Source: Longimicrobiales bacterium
GTDB lineage: Bacteria; Gemmatimonadota; Gemmatimonadetes; Longimicrobiales; Gaopeijiaceae
Length of the DNA stretch: 64,000 nt
Reading direction: 5' to 3'
NCBI GenBank assembly: GCA_029245345.1
Contig: JAQWPM010000015.1
Span: forward strand, 62,001 to 126,000
The notes beneath the pieces are model-generated. The model ran no database searches. It saw only the letters and a program-made list of their open reading frames with translations, and was not told the origin of the DNA. Below are positions 9,421 through 20,386 of the stretch, piece after piece (within the stretch, counting starts at the first letter, position 1; the number at the start of each line of letters is the position of its first letter). A program made the position numbers and the translations under genes.

Positions 9421-9540
9421 TGTCCTGCTCCAGGTACAGATGGGAACGGGCCTGAGGCACTTTCTCGCCTCGGCCCAGTTGGCTGGGAAGGCGGCCCCGA
9501 TTAGGGATCCTTCCTGTACAGCCCAGAAAAGCTAAAAGCC

Positions 9541-11109
9541 TTATGCAGACGGGTCCAGAGTCGATCTCGACCGGGTCATCCCAAGTGACGCACCGACGAG
9601 GAGGAGCGCCGCAAACGCCGCCCCATTCCCAACCAGGTCTCCGAATCGCGTGAAGTACGTGATCTCGTCTGTGGTCCGTACCACATCGATCCTCACATCG
9701 GCCTCAAACAGCTCAGAGGTGTTGTATACCCGCCCCAACGGGTCGACGAACATCGAGATACCGGTATTCGCCGCCCTCGCGACGCCCACGCGGTTCTCGA
9801 TCGCACGCATGATCATATGCGCCGGATGCTGCCAAAGCGCCGTCGTCCGCGAATACAGCGGTTCTCGGCCGTACCAAGCGTCGTTCGTGATGTTCAGGAG
9901 CACATCGGCTCCGGCGAGCCGGAAGCGTCGGGAGCCTTCGGGGTAACTCGATTCGTAGCAGATCAGGACGCCGTACAGGACATCGTCCACTTCAGCCAAC
10001 GGCCAGCCCTCGCCTACCCCGTAGGCACCAAAGTGGCGGGCGCCGCTTCTCCAACTCGGTGGCAGGAAAGGAATCCGTTCGACCATCGGCACCAAGTAGC
10101 GCTTGTGATACTGGAAGTCCGTCAGGCCCTGGGGCTCCATCAGGAAGGCCGAGTTGTATGGCACCGATTCTCCGTCCTCACCCATACGAACTCCGAGGCC
10201 ACCAAAAAGAATCGGAGAACCCACCTCTCGGCTGAGGGCCTGAATCCGAAGCATGTCTTCGAATGCACCCCCGGTCATCGGATACGTGGGCAGCACGGCC
10301 TCAGGCAGCACGACCGCGCTGACCGAACCCGGTGCGATACGCGCTACCAGCCGGTTCAAGGAGGCATACGTACTGTCGTAGACCGCCTCCCGGTCAAGCT
10401 TGATGTGCTCTGGGATGTTCGGCTGGACCACAGCGACGGTCGCGACATCCCGCATCTCCAGCGTGCTGGCGCGCCACACTCCCCAGGCCATGGGTAGCAG
10501 GACTACCCCGCTGATGATCGCCGCTCGGGGCATCCAGGGCCTCCGGTCGCGCAACGCCAGCACGAGGCCTGCCACGAGTCCGTTGACCAGGGCGATCCAA
10601 AACGTAAGCCCTCTGGCCCCCACCAGCTCCGCGGCCCCAATCAGCTCCGGGAATGCAGTGAGCGATGTTCCAAGACCAAGCCATGGGAAGGCGAGCGAGC
10701 CGGGCAGGTGCGCTCGGAACCACTCTGCCGCTGTCCAGGCTACCGGCACGGCGAGCCACATCGGGACTCTCACCGCATGCATCATGCGGTGGAGCATCCA
10801 GCCGAACAAAATGGCCACACCGATTAGAATCGACATGACTCCCGCCCACGCGAGGATGGCCAACTTGGAGAACCAGGCGAGGGCCACGAAGACCCAGTAG
10901 AGAAGGATCCCGAAATAGGTCGCGCCAAAAACCGCAGATCCACGGACAGCGGCCTGACGGCCGGCTGAGGAGGCAGGCAGCCCATCCAGCCAGAGCACAA
11001 ACGGTACAAGTCCCACGAACGGGAGAATGAGTGGGTGAAGCGGCGGGAAGGAAAGTGCCAACACCACTCCGGACACAGCGGGCAAGAGTCGCTCACCAGG
11101 GCGTGGCAT
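9541..11109 (-). CDS. lnt: apolipoprotein N-acyltransferase
   Basis: Adds the third acyl chain to the N-terminal cysteine of lipoproteins in the inner membrane. About 522 residues: several N-terminal membrane helices (roughly residues 5-215), then a nitrilase-type domain. The catalytic triad is visible as Glu in VVLPEAVLPTYP, Lys in YHKRYLVPMVERIPF and Cys in GVLICYESSYPEG. I prefer the ATG at 11107-11109; an in-frame TTG at 11122-11124 would add five residues. Its presence fits the many lipoproteins in this window (Pal, CpoB, BamD, the Fn3 protein and the giant DUF11 protein). Confidence 0.94.
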   Translation of the reverse strand: MPRPGERLLPAVSGVVLALSFPPLHPLILPFVGLVPFVLWLDGLPASSAGRQAAVRGSAVFGATYFGILLYWVFVALAWFSKLAILAWAGVMSILIGVAILFGWMLHRMMHAVRVPMWLAVPVAWTAAEWFRAHLPGSLAFPWLGLGTSLTAFPELIGAAELVGARGLTFWIALVNGLVAGLVLALRDRRPWMPRAAIISGVVLLPMAWGVWRASTLEMRDVATVAVVQPNIPEHIKLDREAVYDSTYASLNRLVARIAPGSVSAVVLPEAVLPTYPMTGGAFEDMLRIQALSREVGSPILFGGLGVRMGEDGESVPYNSAFLMEPQGLTDFQYHKRYLVPMVERIPFLPPSWRSGARHFGAYGVGEGWPLAEVDDVLYGVLICYESSYPEGSRRFRLAGADVLLNITNDAWYGREPLYSRTTALWQHPAHMIMRAIENRVGVARAANTGISMFVDPLGRVYNTSELFEADVRIDVVRTTDEITYFTRFGDLVGNGAAFAALLLVGASLGMTRSRSTLDPSA

Positions 11110-11159
11110 CAGTAGCGCTTTCAACCCCTGAATACGTCCCCCAGCATCCCGAACCGACG

Positions 11160-11543
11160 TTATAGCGAGACCTCTTTCCCGGATTCGGCCAAGGCATACG
11201 CGGCCTTGATGAGCCGCATCAGAGCGACCTGGCCCACCGGCTTTTCCGCGTCACACCGGCCACCCAACTGCTTGTCGATCTCCAACGGAGGAAGCGACCC
11301 CGAGCCGTCCCGTGGCCTGACCCGTGCGTAGTATCGGTCCTCGCGGTCCACAGCCTCTTCCGGATCGATCACTTCCTAAATTCCAAATCGGCGAGCAATC
11401 GTCTCGACCTTGGGGACATCTGTATCCACCAGAGCGACGAAGTCGACATCTTCGCGGTCTGCGAAGATGGGTACGTGGACAATCTGACTGATCGCGCCCG
11501 TGCCAATTACGGCCAAGCGAATGGGAGCGGCCCCTTCCGTCAT
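11160..11543 (-). pseudogene. decayed Gfo/Idh/MocA family oxidoreductase
   Basis: From an ATG at 11541-11543 the frame reads a typical Rossmann start (IRLAVIGTGAISQ, then VALVDTD) for 55 residues and stops at a TAG (11376-11378). The same frame then continues for about 70 residues that look like the C-terminal end of this family (EKPVGQVALMRLIKAAYAL). Full-length members are about 330 residues, so roughly 200 central residues, including the EKP catalytic segment, are missing in addition to the nonsense codon. Both pieces being in one frame argues for a large in-frame deletion plus a point mutation. Its start overlaps the upstream gene by four bases, a remnant of operon packing. Confidence 0.75.
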
Positions 11544-12223
11544 CCCCCGCGTTCCTCCCCTGGTGCGTTATCGCCAATCATAAACTGTGCTCCAACTCTC
11601 ACCTGAAAATACTGGAGATCACCCAAGACCTCATAGCGTCCCTGGCTCGTCAGCCGAAACCAGTCCGTCACCGGGTATTCGAGTCCCGCGTGCAAATTGA
11701 AGCCGGCTGCTACTGAATCAAGCAGGTCTTCTATGAAGGTTCCGTTGATCGCGGCACCGTCGCCATTGAGCGAGTGCACCCCGATCCCGAGGCCCGCAAA
11801 CGTCAAAATGTCGAGCGGGACCTTCCAAACCACTTGGGCGTCGAGGGCGAACGCGATGTCGGTCCATTCGATACTCCCGAGATCGACACTCGGAACGGGA
11901 ACTCCCGCTTCCCTCGCGACGAGGCTCGCGACACGGGTCTCGAGTTCGGTGACTTCAGCCGCCTTAAAGGGAGCGTTCCAGTAGCTGAAACTCGGGACGA
12001 TTCTGAGCCCCGGCCCAAGGTAGCCGAGATCAAAACGGACGCTGTAGCTCTCTACCTCATCGACTCGGCTCGGGTAGATATGCCCGTACTCGAAACCGAA
12101 GCCACGGAACGACAGATTCTCGTAGTCGAAGTCCGCGAGGTCCTGCGCCTGAAGGGCGCCCGGCCCCGCCAGGCACGCCGCGAGTGCGCTCACCCGCACC
12201 AGTGTCTTGAGTCCCATCCTCAT
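11540..12223 (-). CDS. exported outer-membrane beta-barrel-like protein of unknown function
   Basis: 227 residues. A Sec signal peptide covers about residues 1-26 (LVRVSALAACLAGPGALQAQ, cleavage after AQA or close by). The mature part has alternating hydrophobic/polar strands with aromatic residues (FRGFGFEYGHIY, YSVRFDLGYLGPGLRIVPSF, FRLTSQGRYEVLGDL) and ends near FQVRVGAQFMIG, consistent with a small eight-strand-type barrel. A strong ribosome binding site (GGGGGGAGA) precedes the ATG. I do not recognise a specific family, and the function is open. Confidence 0.7.
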   Translation of the reverse strand: MRMGLKTLVRVSALAACLAGPGALQAQDLADFDYENLSFRGFGFEYGHIYPSRVDEVESYSVRFDLGYLGPGLRIVPSFSYWNAPFKAAEVTELETRVASLVAREAGVPVPSVDLGSIEWTDIAFALDAQVVWKVPLDILTFAGLGIGVHSLNGDGAAINGTFIEDLLDSVAAGFNLHAGLEYPVTDWFRLTSQGRYEVLGDLQYFQVRVGAQFMIGDNAPGEERGG

Positions 12224-12277
12224 TCTCCCCCCTGGGGTTCAACCACGTCTTCAGCCTCACCGCGACCATGGACCGAC

Positions 12278-13732
12278 CTATTTCAGTTCGGCCACGAGGT
12301 CGTAATCCAGCGCGTCTACGATTTCGACATCAATGAGCGAACCCACCGCGAGCGCGTCAGCCTTCCGGATGTTGGTCACACCATCCACATCGAGCGCCTG
12401 CCCGACGGTGCGGGCGACCGCTCCGAATTCCGGATCGTCATGAATGACCCGGTCCACCAATGCAGTCATGGTCTGTCCAATGAGCGCTGCATTCTTGTCG
12501 AAGCTGATGCCTCGTTGGAGCTCCATGAGTTCCTCGAGGCGCTCGTTCATCACCTGTTGATCGATTTGGCCGTCCATGTCGGCCGCGCGGGTCCCTTCCT
12601 CCACCGAGTAGGTGAAGGCACCGACGCGCTCGAATTGAATCTCGTCGAGCAACTCGAGCATCTCCCGGAAGTCTGCGTCCGTTTCGCCTGGAAAGCCCAC
12701 GATCACAGTCGTGCGCAATGTGAGGTCCGGGATCGCTTCCCGGAGCCAACCCACACGTTCACGAATCGTCGCTTGGCGCTCCGGTCTTCGCATGAGCCCG
12801 AGCACCCGATCGCTGCCGTGCTGAATCGGCATATCGAGGTATGGCAGGATCCGTGCCTCAGATGCCATGAAGTCCACCATCTCCCGCGTGATTCCGGACG
12901 GGTACATGTAGAACAGCCTGTACCACGGGACATCGGTCCCCTCTATGAGGCCCTGCAGAAGTTCGCGAAGCAGCGGCGCACTTTGGTCCTTCCGCTTCAG
13001 ATCGCGCCCGAACCAGGTGGTGTCCTGGGAGATGATGTTGATTTCCTTCACGCCCATTTCACCGAGCCCGGCCGCTTCGCGGACGAGGAGATCAACCGGC
13101 TGAGAGCGATGCAACCCGCGCATGAGCGGAATCGCACAGAACGCACATGTGTGATCGCACCCCTCGCTGATCTTCAGGTAGGAGGTGTGTGAAGTCGCCG
13201 TGGACAGCACCCGGAGGGGCCGCTCCATGGTCGGGATAACCTCTTCGTCGGGCAGTAGCCCACGCTGGCGCAACTCGGGGACGAGTCCCTGGAGTTCTGT
13301 CAGCCCCATGAAGAGATCGACCTCGGGGATTTCCTCTACTAAGTCGTCTTTGTAACGCTGGACCAGGCAGCCAACCGCGACCACTGCCTTGAGACCACCG
13401 TCGGCCTTCAAATCACACGCTTCGAGAATGGTCTCGATGGATTGCTCTTTGGCTTCTTGGATGAAGCCGCACGTATTCACGATCACCACGTCGGCTCCGT
13501 CGACTTCGGACGATACGTGGGCTCCGTGGCCTACGAGCGCGGCCATCATGCGCTCGGAGTCGACGGTGTTCTTGTCACACCCCAGGGTAATGAGCGCGAT
13601 GCGCGGCCCGTCTTCGGCACCCGTCGCCTCAATCTGGTGATGGACGGGGGCCGCATCACGGGAGGCGTCGCCACGCACAGGGTCCGGCGTCAGCGGGAAA
13701 ACCGGAAGATCGCGCGTGCGAGCTTGGCTCAT
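12278..13732 (-). CDS. rimO: ribosomal protein S12 methylthiotransferase RimO
   Basis: Radical-SAM enzyme adding a methylthio group to an aspartate of ribosomal protein S12. Domains in order: N-terminal methylthiotransferase domain (from LITLGCDKNTVDSE, with cysteines for the auxiliary cluster), radical SAM CxxxCxxC in EGCDHTCAFCAIP, and a C-terminal TRAM domain. The phrase LDMPIQHGSDRVL distinguishes RimO from MiaB. At 484 residues it is about 45 longer than usual because of a non-conserved N-terminal tail (residues 1-45), so an internal start is possible. It overlaps lolA by four bases. Confidence 0.95.
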   Translation of the reverse strand: MSQARTRDLPVFPLTPDPVRGDASRDAAPVHHQIEATGAEDGPRIALITLGCDKNTVDSERMMAALVGHGAHVSSEVDGADVVIVNTCGFIQEAKEQSIETILEACDLKADGGLKAVVAVGCLVQRYKDDLVEEIPEVDLFMGLTELQGLVPELRQRGLLPDEEVIPTMERPLRVLSTATSHTSYLKISEGCDHTCAFCAIPLMRGLHRSQPVDLLVREAAGLGEMGVKEINIISQDTTWFGRDLKRKDQSAPLLRELLQGLIEGTDVPWYRLFYMYPSGITREMVDFMASEARILPYLDMPIQHGSDRVLGLMRRPERQATIRERVGWLREAIPDLTLRTTVIVGFPGETDADFREMLELLDEIQFERVGAFTYSVEEGTRAADMDGQIDQQVMNERLEELMELQRGISFDKNAALIGQTMTALVDRVIHDDPEFGAVARTVGQALDVDGVTNIRKADALAVGSLIDVEIVDALDYDLVAELK

Positions 13733-14400
13733 CTGGAGATCACATCCGCACCGGGTGGCACGGTAAAGGTGAAGAACGCCGGGTCTAGATCGGCGGGACC
13801 GAGCTGGACGTCCGACAACGTGATGGTCCTCACCGTTCCGTCCTCATGAATCCGGATTCGACGGAGGACCGGAGTTCCTGCATCGATCCAAAGAACAACC
13901 GAGACATACGAGGAGCGCTGTTTCGGCGTGAGACGAAGTCGCTGGGTTTCGTGGCCATCGATCACTTCTTCGGCCTCGTATTCGACCGTGTATTTTTCCG
14001 CCGGGCGATCCAAGAACTCGCGGTGAAGATCATATCCTCCGGGGGGCCCGGTCACACGAATCCGAATGACGACTGCTTCGTCGTTGCTCGGGTAGTACAG
14101 CCAAATCGACTCACCATCGATGACGACCGCATCTCCCGCCGGTTCGGAAAACCTCATGGCGAACCGATCGGGTTGAGTCTGGCACATTTGTCCCGACCCC
14201 GTGCGCTCAAGGGAGATCATCTCCACCTCGAGATGTTGCACGAAGTCAGCGCACAGCGAGGTGACCCCTGCATACCGTGCGGCGACGCGTTCCAAAACTC
14301 CGAGACCGTCCGGTTGCTGGGCCGTCACCGCCGAAGGCACTGCCGCAGGCGCTACCGCAATCATCAGAACAGCGGCTAGGAGAAGGCCGCGGACCCGCAT
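13729..14400 (-). CDS. lolA: outer-membrane lipoprotein carrier protein LolA
   Basis: Periplasmic chaperone moving lipoproteins from LolCDE to the outer membrane. The start ATG at 14398-14400 overlaps the ftsK stop (TGATG) and is followed by a clear signal peptide (GLLLAAVLMIAVAPAAV...). The mature protein (about 195 of 223 residues) shows the LolA pattern: SLCADFVQHLEVEMI, GSGQMCQTQPDRFAMRF, VVIDGESIWLYYP and a C-terminal PPGADVI. The longer frame to 14751 lies inside ftsK and is not used. An ftsK-lolA pair is common in diderms. Confidence 0.92.
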   Translation of the reverse strand: MRVRGLLLAAVLMIAVAPAAVPSAVTAQQPDGLGVLERVAARYAGVTSLCADFVQHLEVEMISLERTGSGQMCQTQPDRFAMRFSEPAGDAVVIDGESIWLYYPSNDEAVVIRIRVTGPPGGYDLHREFLDRPAEKYTVEYEAEEVIDGHETQRLRLTPKQRSSYVSVVLWIDAGTPVLRRIRIHEDGTVRTITLSDVQLGPADLDPAFFTFTVPPGADVISR

Positions 14401-16760
14401 CACGGGAACATCGCGTCGAGTTCGTCCATGTTCATCATCACTTCCCGACCCTTGGACCCGATCGACTCTCCGATGACTCCAGCATCCTGCAGCTGATCGA
14501 CGATCCTGGCCGCACGGCCGTACCCGATACTCAGCTTGCGCTGAAGAAGCGAAGTCGAGCCCGTTCCGTTTGAGATGCAGACATCGGCGGCCGCCTTGAA
14601 AAGGTCGTCCCAGTCTCCCACGATGTCCTCCGCGGTGATCGCCGCGTCCTCCAGCTCCTGCCCACGCAACTCCTCGAGAATGTCCGTCTCCAGTCCGGCA
14701 ACGACCGGGTCCGGGATTTCTCCGCGTTTCTCCAGCAGTTCGACATACCAACCCATGAGCCGTTCCGTGTCCTCGGTCGGGAGATACGCACCCTGTACCC
14801 GCTCGGGCTCGCTCTGCCCCGGTGGCAAGAACAGCATGTCGCCGTTTCCAAGAAGGGCGTCCGCTCCGTTCATATCCAGAATGGTGCGCGAGTCGGTCTT
14901 CGAGGCGACCCGGAACGCGATGCGCGTCGGAAAATTCGCCTTAATGAGGCCCGTGATCACGTTCACCGAGGGACGCTGCGTAGCCACGATGAGGTGGATC
15001 CCGATCGCACGCGCCTTCTGAGCAAGCTGTGTGAGCGGCCTCTCCACCTCGCTCTGCACGGTCATCATCAGATCGGCGAGCTCGTCGACGACGACGACGA
15101 TGTAGGGCACGATCCCGTCATCGTAGATCCATCGATCTTCATCCCCCTCCGGCCCCTTCGCTTCTGCGCGCTTCAGTACCACGTCATCACGGACTTTCTT
15201 GTTGAACTCCGCCAGAGAACGCACGTAGTTCGCCTTGAGTAACGCGTAGCGGCGTTCCATCTCCATCACAGCCCACTTGAGTACACCGGCAGCGTCTCGG
15301 GGGTCGGTGACAACGTTGTGGCGCAGATGGGGGAGCTTCGAGTAGACCGATAGCTCGACCATCTTCGGATCGATCATGAGGAGTCGGAGCGTCTCTGGTG
15401 TGTGTCGGTAGACCAGACTCGTGACGATCGTGTTCAGACACACTGACTTACCCGCGCCCGTCGCACCCGCGATGAGCACGTGGGGCATCTTGGTGAGGTT
15501 CGCGACGTAGGGTTTACCGTCCAGGGACTTTCCAAGCGCCAACGGCAGATCACCCTTGGCGGTCTTGAACTCCTTGGACTCCAAGATCTCGCGCAGGTTC
15601 ACGATCTCGGGAGTCGGATTCGGGATCTCGACGCCAACCGCGCCTTTCCCCGGAATCGGAGCGACGATGCGGATGCTCTTGGCCTTCATCGCCAAGGCGA
15701 GGTCGGCGTCGAGGTTAGCAATTCGGTTCACTTTTACGCCTGGTGCCGGGACGACCTCGAACCGAGTCACCACCGGGCCGATCGTTCGCCCACTCAACTC
15801 ACAGCTGACGTTGAAGGTCCCGAGCTTCTCCACGAGCACATGGCCGAGTTCGTCGAGTTGCCGTTCCATGCTCGCCCGGTCGCGGACCGCGGCCTCGGAG
15901 AGCAGGTCCATAGGCGGGACTTCGTGCTCGACCTCATCACCCTCGTTCGGGTCCTCGAGGTGTCCCTCGTCCGAGCCTATGTCGTGGGCAGGCTCTTCAG
16001 ATTCCTCACCGTCCGCCGAGGTAGAGTCATCCACGTCTGGCTCGACTGCGGGCTCAGCCTCGGCTTCGGGCTCGGATTCTGGTTCTTCCGGCTCAGGCTC
16101 AGGCTCAGCCTCGCCGGTCATCCAGTCGGGCTCCATGCCTTCCATAGCGCCCGCCGCCTCGAGTTCGGCAGCTCGTTCTGCTTTGGCCACCGCCCGAGCT
16201 TCAGCCAGTTCTTTGCCCTTCTCCGCCAGCGCTTTGGCCGTGCGGCCCGCGGCATCTCCACCCGCCAGGACTCCCCGGCCCATGGAACGCAGCGGATTCC
16301 AACCCAGCGTGCCGACTGAGAGTGCGACGACGGCGACCCCCGTGATGAGCAGGGCTCCCAACCACCCTACCAAACTGACCAGCGGATCTCCGACGTTAGT
16401 ACCGAGCCAGCCCGCGGCCGTGGGCTCGGTGGTGAGCACCCATACGAGAACCGGTACCAAGAGTACCAATCCGCCGGTGAAGATCGTCAGGCGAGGGGTC
16501 CAATAGTCAGACAGCCAACCACCAAAGCGGAGCCCGGAAAACGTCAGGAGCCCCGGGACGATGAACGCAGAACCGCCTAGAAAGGCCGTGAGCAGGCCAC
16601 GGACCGCACCACCCACAGGGCCCACCATGTTGCCCGACGGGAACCACTCGATGCCTCGCTCTCCAGGGACCGTCACTGGAAGCAGAGACAGGAGAACGAA
16701 GAGTGCGAGGGCCAGCAGGCCCACAGCGAACATCTCCCGTTGCTGCTCAGCGCTCAGCAA
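14400..16760 (-). CDS. ftsK: DNA translocase FtsK/SpoIIIE
   Basis: Septum-located double-stranded DNA pump that clears chromosomes and activates dimer resolution. 786 residues: four N-terminal membrane helices (about 10-170), an acidic linker rich in Glu, Pro and Ala (about 200-280), alpha and beta motor domains with Walker A GATGAGKSV (about 427-435) and Walker B IVVVVDELADLM, and a C-terminal winged-helix gamma domain (NGTGSTSLLQRKLSIGYGRAA) for KOPS recognition. The first codon is TTG with an alternative ATG nine codons in. It overlaps comB by 14 bases and lolA by one. Confidence 0.96.
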   Translation of the reverse strand: MLSAEQQREMFAVGLLALALFVLLSLLPVTVPGERGIEWFPSGNMVGPVGGAVRGLLTAFLGGSAFIVPGLLTFSGLRFGGWLSDYWTPRLTIFTGGLVLLVPVLVWVLTTEPTAAGWLGTNVGDPLVSLVGWLGALLITGVAVVALSVGTLGWNPLRSMGRGVLAGGDAAGRTAKALAEKGKELAEARAVAKAERAAELEAAGAMEGMEPDWMTGEAEPEPEPEEPESEPEAEAEPAVEPDVDDSTSADGEESEEPAHDIGSDEGHLEDPNEGDEVEHEVPPMDLLSEAAVRDRASMERQLDELGHVLVEKLGTFNVSCELSGRTIGPVVTRFEVVPAPGVKVNRIANLDADLALAMKAKSIRIVAPIPGKGAVGVEIPNPTPEIVNLREILESKEFKTAKGDLPLALGKSLDGKPYVANLTKMPHVLIAGATGAGKSVCLNTIVTSLVYRHTPETLRLLMIDPKMVELSVYSKLPHLRHNVVTDPRDAAGVLKWAVMEMERRYALLKANYVRSLAEFNKKVRDDVVLKRAEAKGPEGDEDRWIYDDGIVPYIVVVVDELADLMMTVQSEVERPLTQLAQKARAIGIHLIVATQRPSVNVITGLIKANFPTRIAFRVASKTDSRTILDMNGADALLGNGDMLFLPPGQSEPERVQGAYLPTEDTERLMGWYVELLEKRGEIPDPVVAGLETDILEELRGQELEDAAITAEDIVGDWDDLFKAAADVCISNGTGSTSLLQRKLSIGYGRAARIVDQLQDAGVIGESIGSKGREVMMNMDELDAMFP

Positions 16761-17489
16761 GTGGTCTCCAGTCTCCCAGCAAAGTGATGGTGTTGTCGTT
16801 CATTACCGGAACGATGTCATGACGATCCACGTCACCGCAAACATCAAGATCGCTTGCGAGTCCGATGTCGGAAATCGCCTGGCCCGCCTTGGTCACCTTA
16901 AAGAAAGCCTGGGAGGGCTTCCGGGACTTCGCAAGAACCACCGCCGCCCGCGCAGCATCGTTCATCTCCAGCGGCGAAGCCGCACCGTCCGCGATGCGGC
17001 AGATGAGGTGTCCCGCACACAACGCATCCTCGATCGCAAAGGCCCCATCGCGGCCTGCACAGACGATCACGATTGCGTCGTCATCGGCTGATGCACCAGC
17101 GACGGCCCCGAGGTTTGTGAACGCGCCAACCAGCAGGCGGCTCGCCTCAGACACTGCGCTGAGGGCCCGAGTCCCGTTCGTGGTGCTCATCACGAGCTTC
17201 TTGCCGCCCACGGCCTCGGCCGTGAATTCGGAGGGAGAGTTGCCCAGATCGAAGCCTTCGATCTTCACCCCCTTCCGTTCACCGACCAGGAGCGTGTCTT
17301 CCCGACCGAGCGATTGGGCCAGACGAACGGCCTCTGCAGTGGACTCCGTTGGATAGATGCCACCGGCGCCGTTCGCCAACGCCTCGACGATGGACGTAGT
17401 GGCACGGACGACGTCGATGACCACCACAGTCGATTCCGACAGGACAGCAGGATCGATCTCCGGCAGCGTGAAATACGTGTCGATCCGCA

Positions 17490-17490
<1 letters not shown>
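16747..17490 (-). CDS. comB: 2-phosphosulfolactate phosphatase family protein (ComB)
   Basis: 247 residues with the ComB signatures VVVIDVVRATTSIVEAL near the N-terminus, LGNSPSEFT, STTNGTRAL and the late CAGRDG...DALCAGHL block. In archaea ComB removes phosphate from 2-phosphosulfolactate on the coenzyme M pathway. Many bacteria carry it without the partner ComA, and no ComA is in this window, so the true substrate here is uncertain. The start ATG abuts the accC stop, overlapping by one base. Confidence 0.88.
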
Positions 17491-18851
<1,361 letters not shown>

Positions 18852-18870
18852 AGGAGTCTCTTCGGCCTGA

Positions 18871-19347
18871 CTAGGCCGGATCCACGCGAAAAAGGACTTG
18901 CCCGTATTCGACCGGCTGCGCGTTTTCGACGCAGAGCTCGACCACCGTGCCTTCTATTTCGCACTTGAACTCATTCATGAGCTTCATGGCTTCGATGATG
19001 CACAGCGTGTCGCCGTTCTTCACACGTGTACCCACCTCCACATAGGCAGGAGCGTCCGGGGCCGGGGCTAGGTAGAACGTCCCGACCATCGGGGAGGTCA
19101 CTTCGAGCAGATTCGGATTCGATGGCCCTGGTGCCGCGTCACCACTCGCCGGCTGTGCCGCTTCAGGTGCCGGCAACGCCGCAGCGACCGGGGCGTGCAT
19201 CATGGCTGGAGCTGCCATGGGTACGGCAGCATGCAGAGGCGTCTTCGACAAGTGAACGCGCGTTCCACCACGTTCGATCTCAAGCGAGTCGACGCTGCTG
19301 TCGTCCAACGCCTTGATCAGGCGATCTAAAAAATCGAGATCAATCAT
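18871..19347 (-). CDS. accB: acetyl-CoA carboxylase biotin carboxyl carrier protein
   Basis: 158 residues. An N-terminal dimerisation segment ([21 protein letters not shown]) is followed by an Ala/Pro-rich flexible linker (about 35-80) and a biotinyl domain with the biotin-accepting lysine in [11 protein letters not shown]. The N-terminal half and linker identify it as AccB rather than a generic biotinyl protein. It starts four bases after the efp stop, and efp-accB-accC is a very common order. Confidence 0.97.
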   Translation of the reverse strand: MIDLDFLDRLIKALDDSSVDSLEIERGGTRVHLSKTPLHAAVPMAAPAMMHAPVAAALPAPEAAQPASGDAAPGPSNPNLLEVTSPMVGTFYLAPAPDAPAYVEVGTRVKNGDTLCIIEAMKLMNEFKCEIEGTVVELCVENAQPVEYGQVLFRVDPA

Positions 19348-19350
19348 TCG

Positions 19351-19911
19351 TTAAACCCTGGACATGTATTTGTCGTCACGCCGATCGATTTTTAGCACGT
19401 CGCCCTCTTCCACAAAAAGAGGCACCTGGATCTCGGCGCCGGTCTCGAGCGTGGCAGGCTTGGTGGCGCCCTGTGCTGTGTCACCCTTGAAGCCGGGATC
19501 GGTCCTAGTGACCAAGAGCTCCACGAAGTTCGGCAGCTCTACACTGATGATCTTCTCGTCGTGGACGAGCCCCTCGCACGCCATGTTTTCCTTTAGGTAC
19601 TTGAGCTGATCGTCCCCAAGGAGATCACCGGCAATGGGGATCATGTCGTACGTGTTGGCGTCCATGAAGTAGTACAGGTCGCCATCCATGTAGCTGTAGT
19701 TCACCGGGCGCCGTTCAAGCCGAACGTCATTCACCTTCTCACCAGCGCGGTACGTCTTCTCGACGACTGCACCCGTCAGGACGTTCTTGAGCTTGGTACG
19801 CACAAATGCGCCGCCCTTGCCGGGCTTCACATGCTGGAAATAGGTAATGGCCCAGAGACTACCATCAATCTCTATGACCAATCCGTTGCGGAAATCCGCG
19901 GTGCTCGCCAT
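19351..19911 (-). CDS. efp: elongation factor P
   Basis: Relieves ribosome stalling at polyproline. 186 residues with three OB-like domains. The tip loop reads VKPGKGGAFVRTKLKN with Lys32 at the position that is modified in many bacteria. No EpmA, EpmB or EarP modification gene is in the window. The start ATG fits the conserved N-terminus, and the gene is 40 bases after aroQ. Confidence 0.97.
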   Translation of the reverse strand: MASTADFRNGLVIEIDGSLWAITYFQHVKPGKGGAFVRTKLKNVLTGAVVEKTYRAGEKVNDVRLERRPVNYSYMDGDLYYFMDANTYDMIPIAGDLLGDDQLKYLKENMACEGLVHDEKIISVELPNFVELLVTRTDPGFKGDTAQGATKPATLETGAEIQVPLFVEEGDVLKIDRRDDKYMSRV

Positions 19912-19951
19912 GCGGTCTCGCGTGTTTTAGGGGTCTTAGGTATTGGCTGCG

Positions 19952-20386
19952 TTACGCGCGCAAACGGGCCACCAGGCCCTGAAGCCCTAGAAGGTAGCCC
20001 TCCACCCCGAAGCCATAAACCACACCCGAGGCAACTGGGGAAAGGTAAGAGTGCCGCCGGAAGCGTTCGCGGCCCGCGGTATTGGAGAGATGAACCTCGA
20101 CGAACGGCGTCTCCACACCCACGAGCGCATCACGCAGGGCGATCGAAGTGTGGGTGTACGCACCAGGGTTGATGACGAATCCGTCTACCCGGGCGGAGGC
20201 CTCCTCCACGTGGTCGAGCAACTCCCCTTCGTGATTCGACTGGAAGGTCTCGACCTCGACGCCGAGTTCAGCCCCGAGCGACGTCAGCTTCGTATTCACA
20301 TCGTCTAGGGTCTCGGACCCGTATACCTCAGGCTCTCGTCTTCCCAGCAGCCGGAGGTTGGGTCCGTGGATGATTCCGATCCTCAT
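19952..20386 (-). CDS. aroQ: 3-dehydroquinate dehydratase, type II
   Basis: Third step of the shikimate pathway. 144 residues with the family motifs GPNLRLLGRREPEVYG (catalytic tyrosine and flexible lid), INPGAYTHTSIALRDAL, and EVHLSNTAGRERFRRHSYLSP. Type II enzymes of this length form dodecamers. The ATG overlaps the upstream TPR gene stop by four bases. Confidence 0.97.
   Translation of the reverse strand: MRIGIIHGPNLRLLGRREPEVYGSETLDDVNTKLTSLGAELGVEVETFQSNHEGELLDHVEEASARVDGFVINPGAYTHTSIALRDALVGVETPFVEVHLSNTAGRERFRRHSYLSPVASGVVYGFGVEGYLLGLQGLVARLRA

Noticed and set aside
11376-11378. In-frame TAG as a recoded (read-through) codon
   Set aside because: The frame also lacks about 200 central residues of the family including the catalytic motif, so decay explains it better than recoding.
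11774-13192. A 472-codon open frame on the plus strand opposite rimO and the barrel gene
   Set aside because: It is antisense to well-supported genes, has no recognisable domain, and is charged low-complexity sequence of the kind produced by the complement of GC-rich coding DNA.
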